From Pseudomonadales bacterium (GTDB lineage Bacteria; Pseudomonadota; Gammaproteobacteria; Pseudomonadales; Litorivicinaceae), in contig JAAXJV010000111.1 of NCBI GenBank assembly GCA_012269655.1, positions 10,837-28,506 on the forward strand: 17,670 nt of DNA. The letters run 5' to 3'. Both the position numbers and the translations under genes were made by a program. The notes below the pieces were generated by a model. The model ran no database searches. It was not told where the DNA came from and was given only the letters and a program-made list of their open reading frames with translations. Positions 1 to 8,644 of this stretch are shown here, one piece after another; position 1 is the first letter of the stretch; each line of letters begins with the position of its first letter.

Positions 1-23
1 CATCCTGCTTTTCTTTCACGCAC

Positions 24-51
24 AAAAAAGCGCCCAATGGGCGCCTTTTTT
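24..51 (-). terminator. Intrinsic terminator downstream of tRNA-Ser
   Basis: A 6-bp perfect GC stem (GCGCCC at 30-35 and GGGCGC at 39-44) with a 3-nt loop lies directly downstream of the tRNA on the minus strand and is followed there by six T. On the plus strand the stem is followed by C and then a T tract, so it may also stop a plus-strand gene left of the window. Seen directly in the sequence. Confidence 0.8.
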
Positions 52-56
52 ATGCA

Positions 57-146
57 TGGCGGAGAAGGAGGGATTCGAACCCTCGAAGCCTGTTACAGCT
101 TGCACCCTTAGCAGGGGTGTGGTTTCAGCCACTCACCCACTTCTCC
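57..146 (-). tRNA. tRNA-Ser (anticodon GCU)
   Basis: The minus strand folds as a class II tRNA. The acceptor stem is GGAGAAG (146-140) paired with CTTCTCC (67-61), followed by discriminator G and an encoded CCA (59-57). The anticodon stem CACCC/GGGTG encloses the loop CTGCTAA, giving anticodon GCT, which reads the serine codons AGC and AGU. A long variable arm precedes the T arm (GAGGGTTCGAATCCCTC), as expected for tRNA-Ser. The length of 90 nt including CCA fits. The encoded CCA fits a gammaproteobacterium. It has its own promoter-like -10 with a GC-rich discriminator and ends in an intrinsic terminator. Confidence 0.97.
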
Positions 147-157
147 GGTGGGGGCGC

Positions 158-186
158 AGTATAGCGGCAGATTTACCAAACGGAAA
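158..186 (-). promoter_or_regulatory. Probable tRNA-Ser promoter with GC-rich discriminator
   Basis: A good -10 hexamer TATACT lies at 163-158, 11 bases upstream of the tRNA 5' end. The -35 candidate 17 bp upstream, TTTCCG (186-181), is poor. The bases after the -10 are GCGCCCC, a GC-rich discriminator of the kind known at stringently controlled stable-RNA promoters. The -10 and discriminator are seen; stringent control is inferred. Confidence 0.5.
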
Positions 187-209
187 CCCCGAATACTGGC
201 CCAAATCGG

Positions 210-614
210 CTACTCGCGATAGCTATCGTGACAGGCCTTGCAACTTCCACCCAGGGGTTTGAAGTTGGCCATACTTGGCTGCGCTGCCATGGCCTCCGCG
301 GCGGTCTGAAAATCATTCGCGACCTTCATAAACCCGTCCCAATCCAACCAAATATCATCCAATGCCTCACTGGGTGCGGGATTGGAGTCCTCTGGGAAGT
401 GTTCAGGCAGTACTCGGGCCCATTCAGCAATTTGGCTTGCCAGTGCACCGGCCGCAGCGGTGTCGCCGGCCTTGAGTAAGCCACGTAGCTCCTTCATCTG
501 CTCTTTGGTTTCTTTGAATCGGTCCATACGCTCTTTCACGATTCCACTTGCGCCTTCGTGGGCCACGCTGGGTAGTGCAGATAACAATAGTCCGGCGAAC
601 AGTAGGGTTCTCAC
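210..614 (-). CDS. Cytochrome c' family (class II c-type cytochrome), periplasmic
   Basis: A 134-residue secreted haem protein. Residues 1-18 form a Sec signal peptide (hydrophobic core LLFAGLLLSALP, likely cleavage after SVA). The mature part is helix-rich, as in the four-helix-bundle class II cytochromes. The haem-binding CKACH lies at 125-129, nearly at the C-terminus, and is followed by DSYRE, the usual CxxCHxxYR ending. His129 would be the axial ligand. The first helix has R29 followed by F33 near where c556-type members carry a Met ligand, so a five-coordinate c' type is likelier than c556; this is an alignment from memory. Such proteins carry electrons or bind NO. The start is GTG at 614, with GAGGAG 8 nt upstream. 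It lies between the DUF423 gene and tRNA-Ser, all on the minus strand. Confidence 0.88.
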   Translation of the reverse strand: MRTLLFAGLLLSALPSVAHEGASGIVKERMDRFKETKEQMKELRGLLKAGDTAAAGALASQIAEWARVLPEHFPEDSNPAPSEALDDIWLDWDGFMKVANDFQTAAEAMAAQPSMANFKPLGGSCKACHDSYRE

Positions 615-644
615 AGGGCTGTCTCCTCGTTGAAATCTAGAAAT

Positions 645-667
645 AGGATAGATGATTTAAACGTCAA
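645..667 (-). promoter_or_regulatory. Weak promoter candidate for the cytochrome gene
   Basis: A good -35 TTGACG (667-662) is followed after 16 bp by TATTTC near 645-640, a poor -10. The gap of about 87 bp between this gene and the DUF423 gene is AT-rich compared with its surroundings, as promoters often are. Only the -35 is convincing. Confidence 0.3.
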
Positions 668-680
668 GATCCTTGGACGA

Positions 681-706
681 ACTGACAACGATCAGAGGTT
701 GTCAGT
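681..706. repeat. 9-bp inverted repeat over the DUF423 stop codon
   Basis: ACTGACAAC (681-689) and GTTGTCAGT (698-706) are perfect inverted copies around an 8-base loop. The TGA stop of the DUF423 gene (704-702) lies inside the right arm. No T tract follows on either strand, so it is not a classical intrinsic terminator. It could act as an mRNA 3'-end stabilising hairpin or a weak pause. Confidence 0.6.
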
Positions 707-1061
707 CACCTGACGTCCGTCGATGCCAGATGGCGTGCGCCATCCATAACCAACTGGCGACCATGACGACGCCGCCAAGTGGGGTGATGAAGACCAGAGG
801 GCGGAATCCTGTCATCAAATAGACGAATAGCGATCCCGAAAACAAACCCGCGCCTAATAAGAAACCGCTTGCCGGACGATGAAATCCTGCATAGGCGGCG
901 ATCAGAGCAGCTAACGAATGCGCCATCAGATACCTTGAGGCGGTGTCCCAAGTGCTGAGCTGCTCGGGCGTTAATACGCTCTCAAGGCTATGAGCGCCAA
1001 AAGCACCCAGCGCAACGGCCATGGCACCATACAGCGCCGCTACAATCCCAACTGATCCCAC
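702..1061 (-). CDS. DUF423 family small membrane protein
   Basis: A 119-residue integral membrane protein of the DUF423 family (YgdD-like). The family signatures are present: GAFGAH at 19-24, a Gly/Ser-rich LFSGSLF near 73-79, and TPLGG at 93-97. About four hydrophobic segments are visible (roughly 4-22, 47-60, 66-84, 88-110). The function of the family is not established. The chosen GTG start at 1061 overlaps the end of ubiD by 22 bp and keeps the N-terminal part of the first membrane segment. An internal ATG at residue 14 would cut into that segment and is less likely. The overlap implies translational coupling to ubiD. The stop codon lies in a perfect inverted repeat. Confidence 0.9.
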   Translation of the reverse strand: MGSVGIVAALYGAMAVALGAFGAHSLESVLTPEQLSTWDTASRYLMAHSLAALIAAYAGFHRPASGFLLGAGLFSGSLFVYLMTGFRPLVFITPLGGVVMVASWLWMAHAIWHRRTSGD

Positions 1062-2500
1062 ATCTCATCGACTTGGCTTTTGACCTCGTCGCTCATCACG
1101 ATGGGTTCGCCCCATTCACGGTCGGTTTCACCCGCCCACTTGTTGGTCGCATCAATGCCCAGCTTGCCGCCCAGGCCGGCCACGGGGCTGGCAAAGTCCA
1201 GATAATCAATCGGGGTGTTATCCACAATGGTCAGGTCGCGGCTAGCATCCGAGCGGGTGGTAATGGCCCAAATGACGTCTTTCCAATCCCGCGCATTGAT
1301 GTCGTCGTCGCACACGATCACAAACTTGGTGTACATAAACTGACGCAAAAACGACCACACCCCCATCATGACCCGCTTGGCGTGCCCGGGGTATTGCTTC
1401 TTAATCGTTACCACCGCCAATCGGTAGCTGCAGCCTTCGGGCGGCAGATAGAAGTCCACGATTTCGGGGAACTGCTTAATCAGCAGTGGCACAAACACCT
1501 CGTTCAGTGCCACACCTAGGATCGCGGGCTCATCCGGTGGTCGTCCGGTATAGGTCGAATGGTAAATCGGATCGCGGCGATGGGTGATGCGCTCGACCGT
1601 GAAGACCGGGAATTCATCCACCTCGTTATAGTACCCGGTGTGGTCGCCAAAGGGTCCTTCAGGGGCCATGTCATCGGGATAGATGTAGCCTTCCAGTACG
1701 ATTTCAGCACTGGCCGGGACCTGCAAATCCACGCTTTGACATTTCACGAGTTCGGTTCGCGAGCCGCGCAGCAAACCGGCAAAGGCGTATTCACTCAGGG
1801 TATCGGGCACCGGCGTGACGGCGCCTAAAATGGTGGCTGGATCGGCACCGAGTGCGACTGCCACTGGGAAAGGCTTGCCCGGATTGGCTTTTTGGAAAGC
1901 CTGAAAATCCAGTGCACCACCGCGGTGAGACAACCAACGCATGATCAAGCGATTTTTACCAATCACCTGTTGGCGATAAATGCCCAAATTGGTGCGGCCA
2001 TCTAAGTTGTTGGTGATCACTAAGGGCCAGGTCACCAAGGGGCCAGCATCTCCAGGCCAGCAAGTTTGGACCGGAATTTTTCCTAGATCGACCTGATCAC
2101 CCTCCAGCACCACCTCTTGGCATGGGGCTTTTTTCAGGACTTTGGGACCCATGTCGAGGACACGCTTCCAGGTGGGCAGGTTATCCAGTAACTCTTTGAA
2201 GCCCTTGGGCGGTTTGGGCTCCTTCAAAAAGGCTAACAGCTCGCCCAAATCGCGCAGGGCACTGACGTCTTCTTGACCCATTCCCAAGGCAACCCGACGA
2301 GGCGTGCCGAACAGGTTAGCCAACACAGGCATGTCGTAGCCGATGGGGTTTTCGAATAGAAGGGCGGGGCCTTCGGATCGCAGCACACGGTCTGCGATCT
2401 CGGTCATTTGAAGGTTTGGATCCACCGGATGCGATATCCGTTTGAGCTCCCCTAGCGCTTCCAGTTGCGCGATGAAGTCCCTGAGATCCTGATATTTCAT
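1040..2500 (-). CDS. ubiD: UbiD, 4-hydroxy-3-polyprenylbenzoate decarboxylase
   Basis: A 486-residue cytoplasmic or membrane-associated enzyme of ubiquinone synthesis that decarboxylates polyprenyl-4-hydroxybenzoate using prenylated FMN (made by UbiX, which is not in this window). Family hallmarks are [15 protein letters not shown] at 171-185, SHRGGALDF at 191-199 and the cofactor/active-site segment [11 protein letters not shown] at 281-291, whose first Glu belongs to the conserved acidic set. The C-terminal KWAG motif lies near 458-461. The length is close to that of E. coli UbiD. The ATG start lies one base after the rho stop codon (TAG C ATG) without a clear Shine-Dalgarno sequence, so translation is probably coupled to rho. 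The downstream DUF423 gene overlaps its 3' end. The ubiD-after-rho order is also known in Pseudomonas. Confidence 0.97.
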   Translation of the reverse strand: MKYQDLRDFIAQLEALGELKRISHPVDPNLQMTEIADRVLRSEGPALLFENPIGYDMPVLANLFGTPRRVALGMGQEDVSALRDLGELLAFLKEPKPPKGFKELLDNLPTWKRVLDMGPKVLKKAPCQEVVLEGDQVDLGKIPVQTCWPGDAGPLVTWPLVITNNLDGRTNLGIYRQQVIGKNRLIMRWLSHRGGALDFQAFQKANPGKPFPVAVALGADPATILGAVTPVPDTLSEYAFAGLLRGSRTELVKCQSVDLQVPASAEIVLEGYIYPDDMAPEGPFGDHTGYYNEVDEFPVFTVERITHRRDPIYHSTYTGRPPDEPAILGVALNEVFVPLLIKQFPEIVDFYLPPEGCSYRLAVVTIKKQYPGHAKRVMMGVWSFLRQFMYTKFVIVCDDDINARDWKDVIWAITTRSDASRDLTIVDNTPIDYLDFASPVAGLGGKLGIDATNKWAGETDREWGEPIVMSDEVKSQVDEMWDQLGL

Positions 2501-2501
2501 G

Positions 2502-3764
2502 CTATTTGACGCGTTTCATACTCTGGAAGAATTCTTCGTTGGTCTTGAAGTCTTTCATCTTGTCGGTGATGAATTCGATGGCCTGGATGTCTTCCATCGG
2601 GTCTAGCAGCTTGCGCAGAATCCACATGCGCTGCAGCTCTTCCTCGGTGGTCAACAGATCTTCGCGACGGGTGCCGGACTTGCGGATGTTTAGTGCCGGG
2701 AACACGCGCTTTTCTGCCATGCGGCGATCCAGGTGAACTTCGCAGTTACCGGTGCCTTTAAATTCTTCAAAGATGACTTCGTCCATCTTCGAGCCGGTTT
2801 CTACCAGTGCGGTCGCGATGATGGTCAAGCTGCCGCCTTCCTCGATGTTACGTGCCGCACCAAAGAAACGCTTGGGTTTTTCGAGCGCATTGGCATCCAC
2901 ACCACCGGTCAATACCTTGCCTGAGCTGGGCTGGACCGTGTTGTAGGCTCGCGCCAAACGGGTGATAGAGTCGAGCAGAATGATGACGTCTTTTTTGTGC
3001 TCGGTCAGACGCTTGGCTTTTTCGATCACCATTTCGGCGACCTGAACGTGGCGTGCCGGCGGCTCGTCAAAGGTCGAGGCGACGACTTCACCGCGCACCG
3101 TGCGCTTCATTTCGGTCACTTCCTCAGGACGTTCATCGATCAACAGAACGATCAGGTGCGCTTCGGGGTTGTTCTTGGTAATCGAGTTGGCCACGTTTTG
3201 TAGCATCAGGGTCTTACCGGCCTTGGGCGGCGATACGATCAAAGCACGCTGGCCTTTACCCATGGGGCTGGTCAGGTCGATCACTCGAGCGGTCAAATCT
3301 TCGGTGGAGCCGTTACCGATTTCCATCACCAGACGTTCCTGCGGGAACAGTGGCGTTAGGTTTTCAAACAAGACTTTGTTTTTGGCGTTTTCGGGTTTGT
3401 CGAAGTTGATCTGGTCAACTTTCAACATTGCAAAGTAGCGTTCGTTGTCTTTGGGTGCGCGGATCTTGCCGCTGATGCTGTCGCCCTTGCGCAAGTTAAA
3501 GCGACGAATCTGGCTGGGGCTAACATAGATATCGTCAGGACCGGCCATGTAGTTTGAATTGGCGCTGCGCAGGAAGCCGAACCCGTCGGATAGCACTTCC
3601 AAAACCCCGTCACCGTAGATGTCTTCACCGGACTTCGCGTGCTTTTTCAGGATATTGAAAATCACATCCTGCTTGCGCGAACGCGCTTGGTTTTCCAGTC
3701 CCATTCCCTCGGCGATTTTCAGCAATTGCGGGACGGACATCAGTTTTAGTTCAGATAGATTCAT
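2502..3764 (-). CDS. rho: Transcription termination factor Rho
   Basis: The hexameric RNA-dependent ATPase that ends transcription at Rho-dependent sites. I choose the ATG at 3764, giving 420 residues that begin MNLSELK like E. coli Rho (419 residues). An ATG at 3773 would add only MNS. Neither has a strong Shine-Dalgarno sequence. In 420-residue numbering: N-terminal helical domain, RNA-binding cold-shock-like domain with DGFGFLRS near 60-67, Walker A SPPKAGKT at 178-185, catalytic region LIDERPEEV near 208-216, Walker [12 protein letters not shown] at 259-269, and the secondary RNA-binding segment with [18 protein letters not shown] near 285-302. All key residues look intact. It has its own promoter about 80 nt upstream and a leader with a hairpin and a C-rich stretch, which suggests autoregulation. 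ubiD and the DUF423 gene follow in the same transcript. Confidence 0.98.
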   Translation of the reverse strand: MNLSELKLMSVPQLLKIAEGMGLENQARSRKQDVIFNILKKHAKSGEDIYGDGVLEVLSDGFGFLRSANSNYMAGPDDIYVSPSQIRRFNLRKGDSISGKIRAPKDNERYFAMLKVDQINFDKPENAKNKVLFENLTPLFPQERLVMEIGNGSTEDLTARVIDLTSPMGKGQRALIVSPPKAGKTLMLQNVANSITKNNPEAHLIVLLIDERPEEVTEMKRTVRGEVVASTFDEPPARHVQVAEMVIEKAKRLTEHKKDVIILLDSITRLARAYNTVQPSSGKVLTGGVDANALEKPKRFFGAARNIEEGGSLTIIATALVETGSKMDEVIFEEFKGTGNCEVHLDRRMAEKRVFPALNIRKSGTRREDLLTTEEELQRMWILRKLLDPMEDIQAIEFITDKMKDFKTNEEFFQSMKRVK

Positions 3765-3773
3765 TGAGTTCAT

Positions 3774-3848
3774 GTGCGCTAGGAAGGGTTGGCTTGGCCA
3801 ATTGATTAGAAAAAATTGAATGGATTACGCGCGAGAACAGCGCGATGA
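3774..3848 (-). promoter_or_regulatory. rho 5' leader with 5' hairpin and C-rich segment
   Basis: The predicted transcript starts near 3847. Right at its 5' end a hairpin can form: CGCGC (3844-3840) with GCGCG (3832-3828), 7-nt loop. A T6 run follows after about ten bases. Then comes a C-rich, G-poor stretch (about 3800-3781, nine C and three G in 20 nt) just before the start codon. C-rich unstructured RNA is what Rho binds, and rho is known to be autoregulated by attenuation in its leader in E. coli. The structures are seen; autoregulation here is inferred. Confidence 0.45.
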
Positions 3849-3853
3849 GATTG

Positions 3854-3882
3854 AATATAGAACTCCAACGCGGTGTTGTCTA
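3854..3882 (-). promoter_or_regulatory. rho promoter (sigma70-type)
   Basis: TAGACA (-35, 3882-3877) and TATATT (-10, 3859-3854) are separated by exactly 17 bp. Each matches the sigma70 consensus at five of six positions. The start would be near 3847, giving a leader of about 75-85 nt. It lies between the sugar-dehydrogenase stop and rho, so rho can be expressed independently of trxA. Confidence 0.75.
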
Positions 3883-3896
3883 GCTTTTGGACAGGG

Positions 3897-4922
3897 CTAT
3901 TGGACCCGAATGACTTTACCTCGACCATCGTCGGTCAACAGATACAGTCGTCCTTGGCTGTCCTCGGCCAGATCACGAATGCGTCCGAAACGCTCGGTAA
4001 AGTGCCGAGCGATCTCTTGAGTTCCATCGGCCGACACCTGTGAGACCAGTTGGTACTTGAGTGCTCCGATCAAAAAATCACCCTGCCAGTCTGGGAATCG
4101 ATCGCCCTGATAGCGGATCAAGCCAGCCGGTGCGATCGAGGGCGTCCATTGATGCGTCGGATCGGTGTAGCCCTCTAGGGTTTCAAAGTCACTGATGCGC
4201 GTACCCAAACCATAATTGCGCCCATAAGTCACCAGCGGCCAGCCGTGATTTTCTCCACCGGCTATCCGATTTAGCTCATCGCCACCCTGGGGTCCGTGTT
4301 CGTGTGCCCACAGTTGACCGTCAGGATCCATCCACATCCCCTGTACGTTTCGATGCCCCATTGAATAAAGCGCAGGATGGCCGGGAATCACGCCGGCCGC
4401 CTCGCCAGTCAGGGTGAAGCGTAAAATGGAGCCAGCGCTGTCATCGGGGTCTTGCGCTCGTTTGGACTCCCCCCGGTCGCCAGTGGACAGGTACACATAA
4501 TTGCCATCGGTCACCAAGCGCCCACCGAAATGCCGACCACCTCGGGTTTGCCGCATCTGATACAGCTCGCGAGCTTCGATCAGAGCGTCACCTTGGATTC
4601 GGCCAGTCCACAAAGCCAATCCCGAACCGCTCCAGCTCCCGGCATTGAGTGCCATGAATACCCGGCCGGTATCCGCATAATCCGGTGCAAGCAGCAGATC
4701 AAACCGCCCGCCTTGTCCGGTCGCGTAAGCCTCAGGAAGATTTTGAATTTCTGTTGTGGTGCCGTCGTTTAGATCCAGCCGGACCATGCCGGCATCGCGT
4801 TCAACGACATAGGCATAGTTCTCGGTCAATTCGATTGACCAGGGGTGATCCAATCCATCCGTGAGTGTGACAACGTCCATGGCCCAAGCGGGCCAAACCA
4901 TCAGTGCGAGTAGTGCGCGCAT
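3897..4922 (-). CDS. Secreted PQQ-dependent sugar dehydrogenase-like protein (GSDH/YliI family)
   Basis: A 341-residue protein of the glucose/sorbosone dehydrogenase beta-propeller family, related to E. coli YliI. A short signal peptide (about 14 residues, ending AWA) suggests periplasmic location. Family segments: HPWSIE at 26-31, RHFGGRL at 130-136 whose His131 fits the catalytic His, TGDRGESKRAQD near 147-158, MGHRNVQGM at 188-196 with a conserved Arg, EHGPQGGDELN at 208-218, and GWPLVTYGRNY near 228-237. The expected activity is oxidation of aldose sugars with bound PQQ; the actual substrate is unknown and no PQQ synthesis genes are in the window. It is slightly shorter than YliI (about 370). 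It stands alone between the trxA terminator and the rho promoter. Its ATG at 4922 has only a weak GAGA upstream. Confidence 0.9.
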   Translation of the reverse strand: MRALLALMVWPAWAMDVVTLTDGLDHPWSIELTENYAYVVERDAGMVRLDLNDGTTTEIQNLPEAYATGQGGRFDLLLAPDYADTGRVFMALNAGSWSGSGLALWTGRIQGDALIEARELYQMRQTRGGRHFGGRLVTDGNYVYLSTGDRGESKRAQDPDDSAGSILRFTLTGEAAGVIPGHPALYSMGHRNVQGMWMDPDGQLWAHEHGPQGGDELNRIAGGENHGWPLVTYGRNYGLGTRISDFETLEGYTDPTHQWTPSIAPAGLIRYQGDRFPDWQGDFLIGALKYQLVSQVSADGTQEIARHFTERFGRIRDLAEDSQGRLYLLTDDGRGKVIRVQ

Positions 4923-4991
4923 GATAAACGTCTCGTGTTATGGGCGTATCAGTGTAACTTGGGCTGGGATTGCAAATGAAAACCCGAGCAC

Positions 4992-5017
4992 AAAAAAAGC
5001 GCCCTTAGGCGCTTTTT
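4992..5017 (-). terminator. Intrinsic terminator of trxA
   Basis: AGCGCC (4998-5003) and GGCGCT (5008-5013) form a 6-bp stem with a 4-nt loop, flanked by an A tract and a T tract, so it works in either direction. On the minus strand it is followed by a run of T and lies about 20 bases after the trxA stop. It separates trxA from the sugar-dehydrogenase gene. Confidence 0.88.
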
Positions 5018-5035
5018 CATCCAAGAAAGTCAGTC

Positions 5036-5362
5036 TTACAACTGTTCTTCCAAAAAGGCAGCCAGCTGCGACTTGTTCAGTGCGCCGACTTTAGTGGCCT
5101 TGGCTTCGCCGTTTTCAAACAACATCAAAGTAGGGATGCCACGGACGCCAAATTTTTCCGCCATCGCGCGGTTCGCGTCGACGTCGATCTTTGCGATTTG
5201 CACGCGACCTTCGTATTCGGTTGACAGCTCTTCCAATACCGGGGCAATCATCTTGCAAGGGCCACACCATTCGGCCCAAAAGTCGACCAGTACTGGGCCG
5301 GTTGCATTGATAACGTCAGCGTCGAAGCTGTCGTCGGTGACGTGTTTAATCATCTCGCTCAT
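5036..5362 (-). CDS. trxA: Thioredoxin 1
   Basis: A 108-residue cytosolic thiol-disulfide reductase that is kept reduced by thioredoxin reductase and supplies electrons to ribonucleotide reductase and other targets. The redox motif WCGPCK lies at 32-37 (Cys33 and Cys36), preceded by VLVDFWAEW. The cis-proline segment GIPTLMLF and the KVGAL segment are intact. The length equals that of E. coli TrxA within a residue. ATG at 5362 is chosen because AGGA lies 6 nt upstream; an in-frame ATG three codons later has no such site. hemB lies 44 bases upstream on the same strand, so co-transcription is possible. A terminator follows. No acidic extension or second domain is seen. Confidence 0.98.
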   Translation of the reverse strand: MSEMIKHVTDDSFDADVINATGPVLVDFWAEWCGPCKMIAPVLEELSTEYEGRVQIAKIDVDANRAMAEKFGVRGIPTLMLFENGEAKATKVGALNKSQLAAFLEEQL

Positions 5363-5400
5363 GTTCTATCCTTTCGCTAGCGTGCTGGCCGTATCATCGG

Positions 5401-6423
<1,023 letters not shown>

Positions 6424-6448
6424 TCAGGGTTGTAAGGTTAACCAGTGC

Positions 6449-6474
6449 GGAACAAAACCCCAAGACTTTGTTCC
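6449..6474. promoter_or_regulatory. Inverted repeat in the hemB / VTT-reductase divergent region (operator candidate)
   Basis: GGAACAAA (6449-6456) and TTTGTTCC (6467-6474) are perfect 8-bp inverted copies with a 10-bp spacer and half-site centres 18 bp apart. It lies between the two divergent starts, 25 bases before the ATG at 6499. The geometry fits a site for a dimeric regulator. It could instead form an RNA hairpin in the operon leader. No T tract follows. No regulator family is recognised. Confidence 0.45.
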
Positions 6475-6487
6475 AACGGCGGTACAC

Positions 6488-6492
6488 AAGGA
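6488..6492 (+). promoter_or_regulatory. Ribosome binding site deciding the start at 6499
   Basis: AAGGA sits 6 nt before the ATG at 6499. The upstream in-frame GTG at 6445 has no such site, and its extra residues would lie ahead of the membrane anchor and across the inverted repeat. Confidence 0.75.
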
Positions 6493-6498
6493 ATCAAG

Positions 6499-8631
6499 AT
6501 GTTAAAAAAATACGCCCTGGCCATTATTGCGATCGCGTTGCTAGCCGCCTTCATTGGATTTGATGTTTCCCAATACCTCACCTTAGAAAGCCTCAAAGCC
6601 CGTCAAGGTGAACTAAACACCTGGGTGGCCGAATCGCCGCTCCAAGCCGGTTTGATATTTGCCGCGGCCTACGTTGCTGTGACGGCACTGTCGCTACCCG
6701 GCGCTGCTATCATGACACTCGCCGGCGGGGCACTGTTTGGCTTGGGCTGGGGTCTGCTGCTCGTCAGTTTCGCCAGCTCTATCGGAGCCACGCTGGCCTT
6801 TCTGATTAGTCGGACCCTGCTTCGTCAGTGGGTCATGAATAAGTTTGGCCAGAACTTGGCTGCATTAAATGCAGGAATCGAAAAGGAAGGGGGCTTTTAT
6901 TTGTTCACCCTTCGATTGGTGCCGGTCTTTCCTTTCTTTGTGATCAATCTGGTGATGGGTTTAACGCCCATCAAAACTCGGACGTTTTATTGGGTCAGCC
7001 AACTGGGGATGCTGCCGGGCACCGCGGTGTTCGTGAATGCCGGCACACAGCTGGCCCAGATTGATTCGCTGAGTGGCTTGCTGAGTCCTGCGCTGATTGG
7101 CTCTTTTGCCTTGCTCGGTGTATTTCCGCTCGTAGCCAAAAAACTCGTTGATGTTTTGGCCGCGCGCAAGGTCTACGAAGGGCTCGATAAACCCAAAACC
7201 TTTGACAACGACATGGTCGTCATTGGAGCGGGTTCCGGTGGCTTGGTCAGTGCCTACATTGCCGCGGCGGTCAAAGCCAAGGTCACCTTGATTGAACGTC
7301 ATGCTATGGGCGGTGACTGTCTTAATACCGGTTGTGTGCCCTCCAAGGCCCTCATCAAATCGGCCCGGACGGTTCAATCCATGCGTGAGGCCAGTGAATA
7401 TGGAATTGGCTCGGTCGAGCCAGATATCGATTTTGCGGCGGTCATGGAGCGCGTGCAGTCGGTCATTAAGGACATCGAGCCTCACGACAGCATCGAACGC
7501 TACACCAGCCTGGGCGTCAATTGTGTAACCGGCGAAGCCCGGGTGATTGATCCTTGGCGTGTCGAAGTGAATGGTCAAGTACTGACCACTCGAAACATTG
7601 TGATTGCCACCGGCGCTCGCCCCTTTGTGCCGCCCATTCCAGGGTTGGAAGAGGTCGGTTATCGCACGAGCGATAATTTGTGGGAGCTGCGCGAGCAACC
7701 CAAACGCTTATTGGTCATTGGCGGTGGACCGATTGGATGCGAATTGACCCAAGCCTTTAATCGCCTAGGTAGCCAAGTCACGCAAGTCGATATGTCACCT
7801 CGCATCATGCCCAGAGAAGACGCCGATGTGGCCGCGGAAGTCGCGGCTCGATTTGAACGCGAGGGCGTTCAGGTGATGACTTCCACGACGCCAGAAAAAT
7901 TTGCCATCGAGGCGGGCGCCAAGGTGCTGTATGCCCAAAAAGACGGCGAGACAATCCGCATCGAATTTGACGAAGTTTTGGTCGCCGTGGGGCGCCGCGC
8001 CAACAGCGAAGGGCCTGCGCTTGCGGCATTGGACCTGCCCGTCCGTCCCAACGGAACCTTGGAGGCCAACGAATACCTGCAGGTTAAGTACCCGAATGTG
8101 TTCGCGGTGGGTGATGTTGTAGGTCCTTATCAGTTCACGCATGCTGCAGCGCACATGGCGTGGTATGCGGCGGTGAATGCCCTGTTTGGCGGATTCAAGA
8201 AATTTAAAGTGGACTGGAGCGCCCTGAGTTGGGTGACCTTTACCGATCCGGAGGTGGCGCGTCTGGGCATCAGCGAGGACGAAGCCCGCGGCCAAGGCAT
8301 TGCCTATGAAGTCACCCGCTATGGGATCGACGATTTGGACCGAGCGATCGCTGACGGTGAAGCGCATGGTTTTGTCAAAGTGCTGACCGTCCCCGGCAAG
8401 GACACCCTTCTGGGCGTGACCTTGGTGGGTGCGCACGCCGGCGACCTGATCCAAGAATTTGTTTTAGCAAAACGCTGGAAACTCGGGCTCAATAAAATTT
8501 TGGGTACCGTTCATGCCTATCCCTCGATGGTTGAGGCGAACAAGTACGCGGCTGGCGAATGGAAGCGCGCCCACGTACCAGAAAAATTGTTAGGCTGGGT
8601 CGCGAAGTACCACGCCTGGCGTCGAAGTTAA
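6499..8631 (+). CDS. VTT (TVP38/TMEM64) membrane domain fused to a flavin disulfide reductase
   Basis: A 710-residue two-part protein. Residues 1-225 are a VTT/DedA-like membrane domain: an anchor at 5-22, hydrophobic segments near 50-105, the family core FTLRLVPVFPFFVINLVMG at 136-154, and helices near 163-183 and 195-215. Residues 236-710 are a cytoplasmic FAD/NAD(P)H disulfide reductase of the MerA/dihydrolipoamide dehydrogenase type: FAD motif VIGAGSGG at 241-248, redox pair CLNTGC (Cys274, Cys279), NAD(P) motif VIGGGPIG at 406-413, second FAD motif FAVGDV at 535-540, and a dimerisation domain ending VHAYPSMVEA (671-680). The lipoamide-dehydrogenase His is replaced by Tyr674, with Glu679 kept, as in MerA. 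It lacks MerA's N-terminal metal-binding domain and C-terminal Cys pair, so it is not a standard mercuric reductase. It heads the ynj-like operon; ynjB starts 13 bases later. The substrate is unknown. Confidence 0.92.
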   Translation: MLKKYALAIIAIALLAAFIGFDVSQYLTLESLKARQGELNTWVAESPLQAGLIFAAAYVAVTALSLPGAAIMTLAGGALFGLGWGLLLVSFASSIGATLAFLISRTLLRQWVMNKFGQNLAALNAGIEKEGGFYLFTLRLVPVFPFFVINLVMGLTPIKTRTFYWVSQLGMLPGTAVFVNAGTQLAQIDSLSGLLSPALIGSFALLGVFPLVAKKLVDVLAARKVYEGLDKPKTFDNDMVVIGAGSGGLVSAYIAAAVKAKVTLIERHAMGGDCLNTGCVPSKALIKSARTVQSMREASEYGIGSVEPDIDFAAVMERVQSVIKDIEPHDSIERYTSLGVNCVTGEARVIDPWRVEVNGQVLTTRNIVIATGARPFVPPIPGLEEVGYRTSDNLWELREQPKRLLVIGGGPIGCELTQAFNRLGSQVTQVDMSPRIMPREDADVAAEVAARFEREGVQVMTSTTPEKFAIEAGAKVLYAQKDGETIRIEFDEVLVAVGRRANSEGPALAALDLPVRPNGTLEANEYLQVKYPNVFAVGDVVGPYQFTHAAAHMAWYAAVNALFGGFKKFKVDWSALSWVTFTDPEVARLGISEDEARGQGIAYEVTRYGIDDLDRAIADGEAHGFVKVLTVPGKDTLLGVTLVGAHAGDLIQEFVLAKRWKLGLNKILGTVHAYPSMVEANKYAAGEWKRAHVPEKLLGWVAKYHAWRRS

Positions 8632-8644
8632 CTAAGGAAAACAC

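Noticed and set aside
681-706. Intrinsic terminator for the ubiD-DUF423 transcript
   Set aside because: The hairpin is perfect but overlaps the stop codon and is not followed by a T tract, so it is listed as an inverted repeat.
4923-4985. Promoter for the sugar-dehydrogenase gene
   Set aside because: TTGCAA and TACACT-like hexamers exist but with poor spacing (13 bp), so no promoter can be placed with confidence.
24-5017. Shared AAAAAAGCGCCC sequence at 24-35 and 4993-5004 as a dispersed repeat
   Set aside because: Both copies are the left arms of ordinary bidirectional terminators, where this composition is common.
6961-8454. Long minus-strand open frames (245 and 219 codons) opposite the VTT-reductase gene
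   Set aside because: They lie antisense to a gene with clear motifs, lack recognisable domains and have no ribosome sites. They are shadows of the codon bias of the real gene.
7237-8631. Mercury resistance (merA) call for the reductase half
   Set aside because: There is no N-terminal metal-binding domain, no C-terminal Cys pair and no mer genes nearby. Only the Tyr674/Glu679 arrangement is MerA-like.
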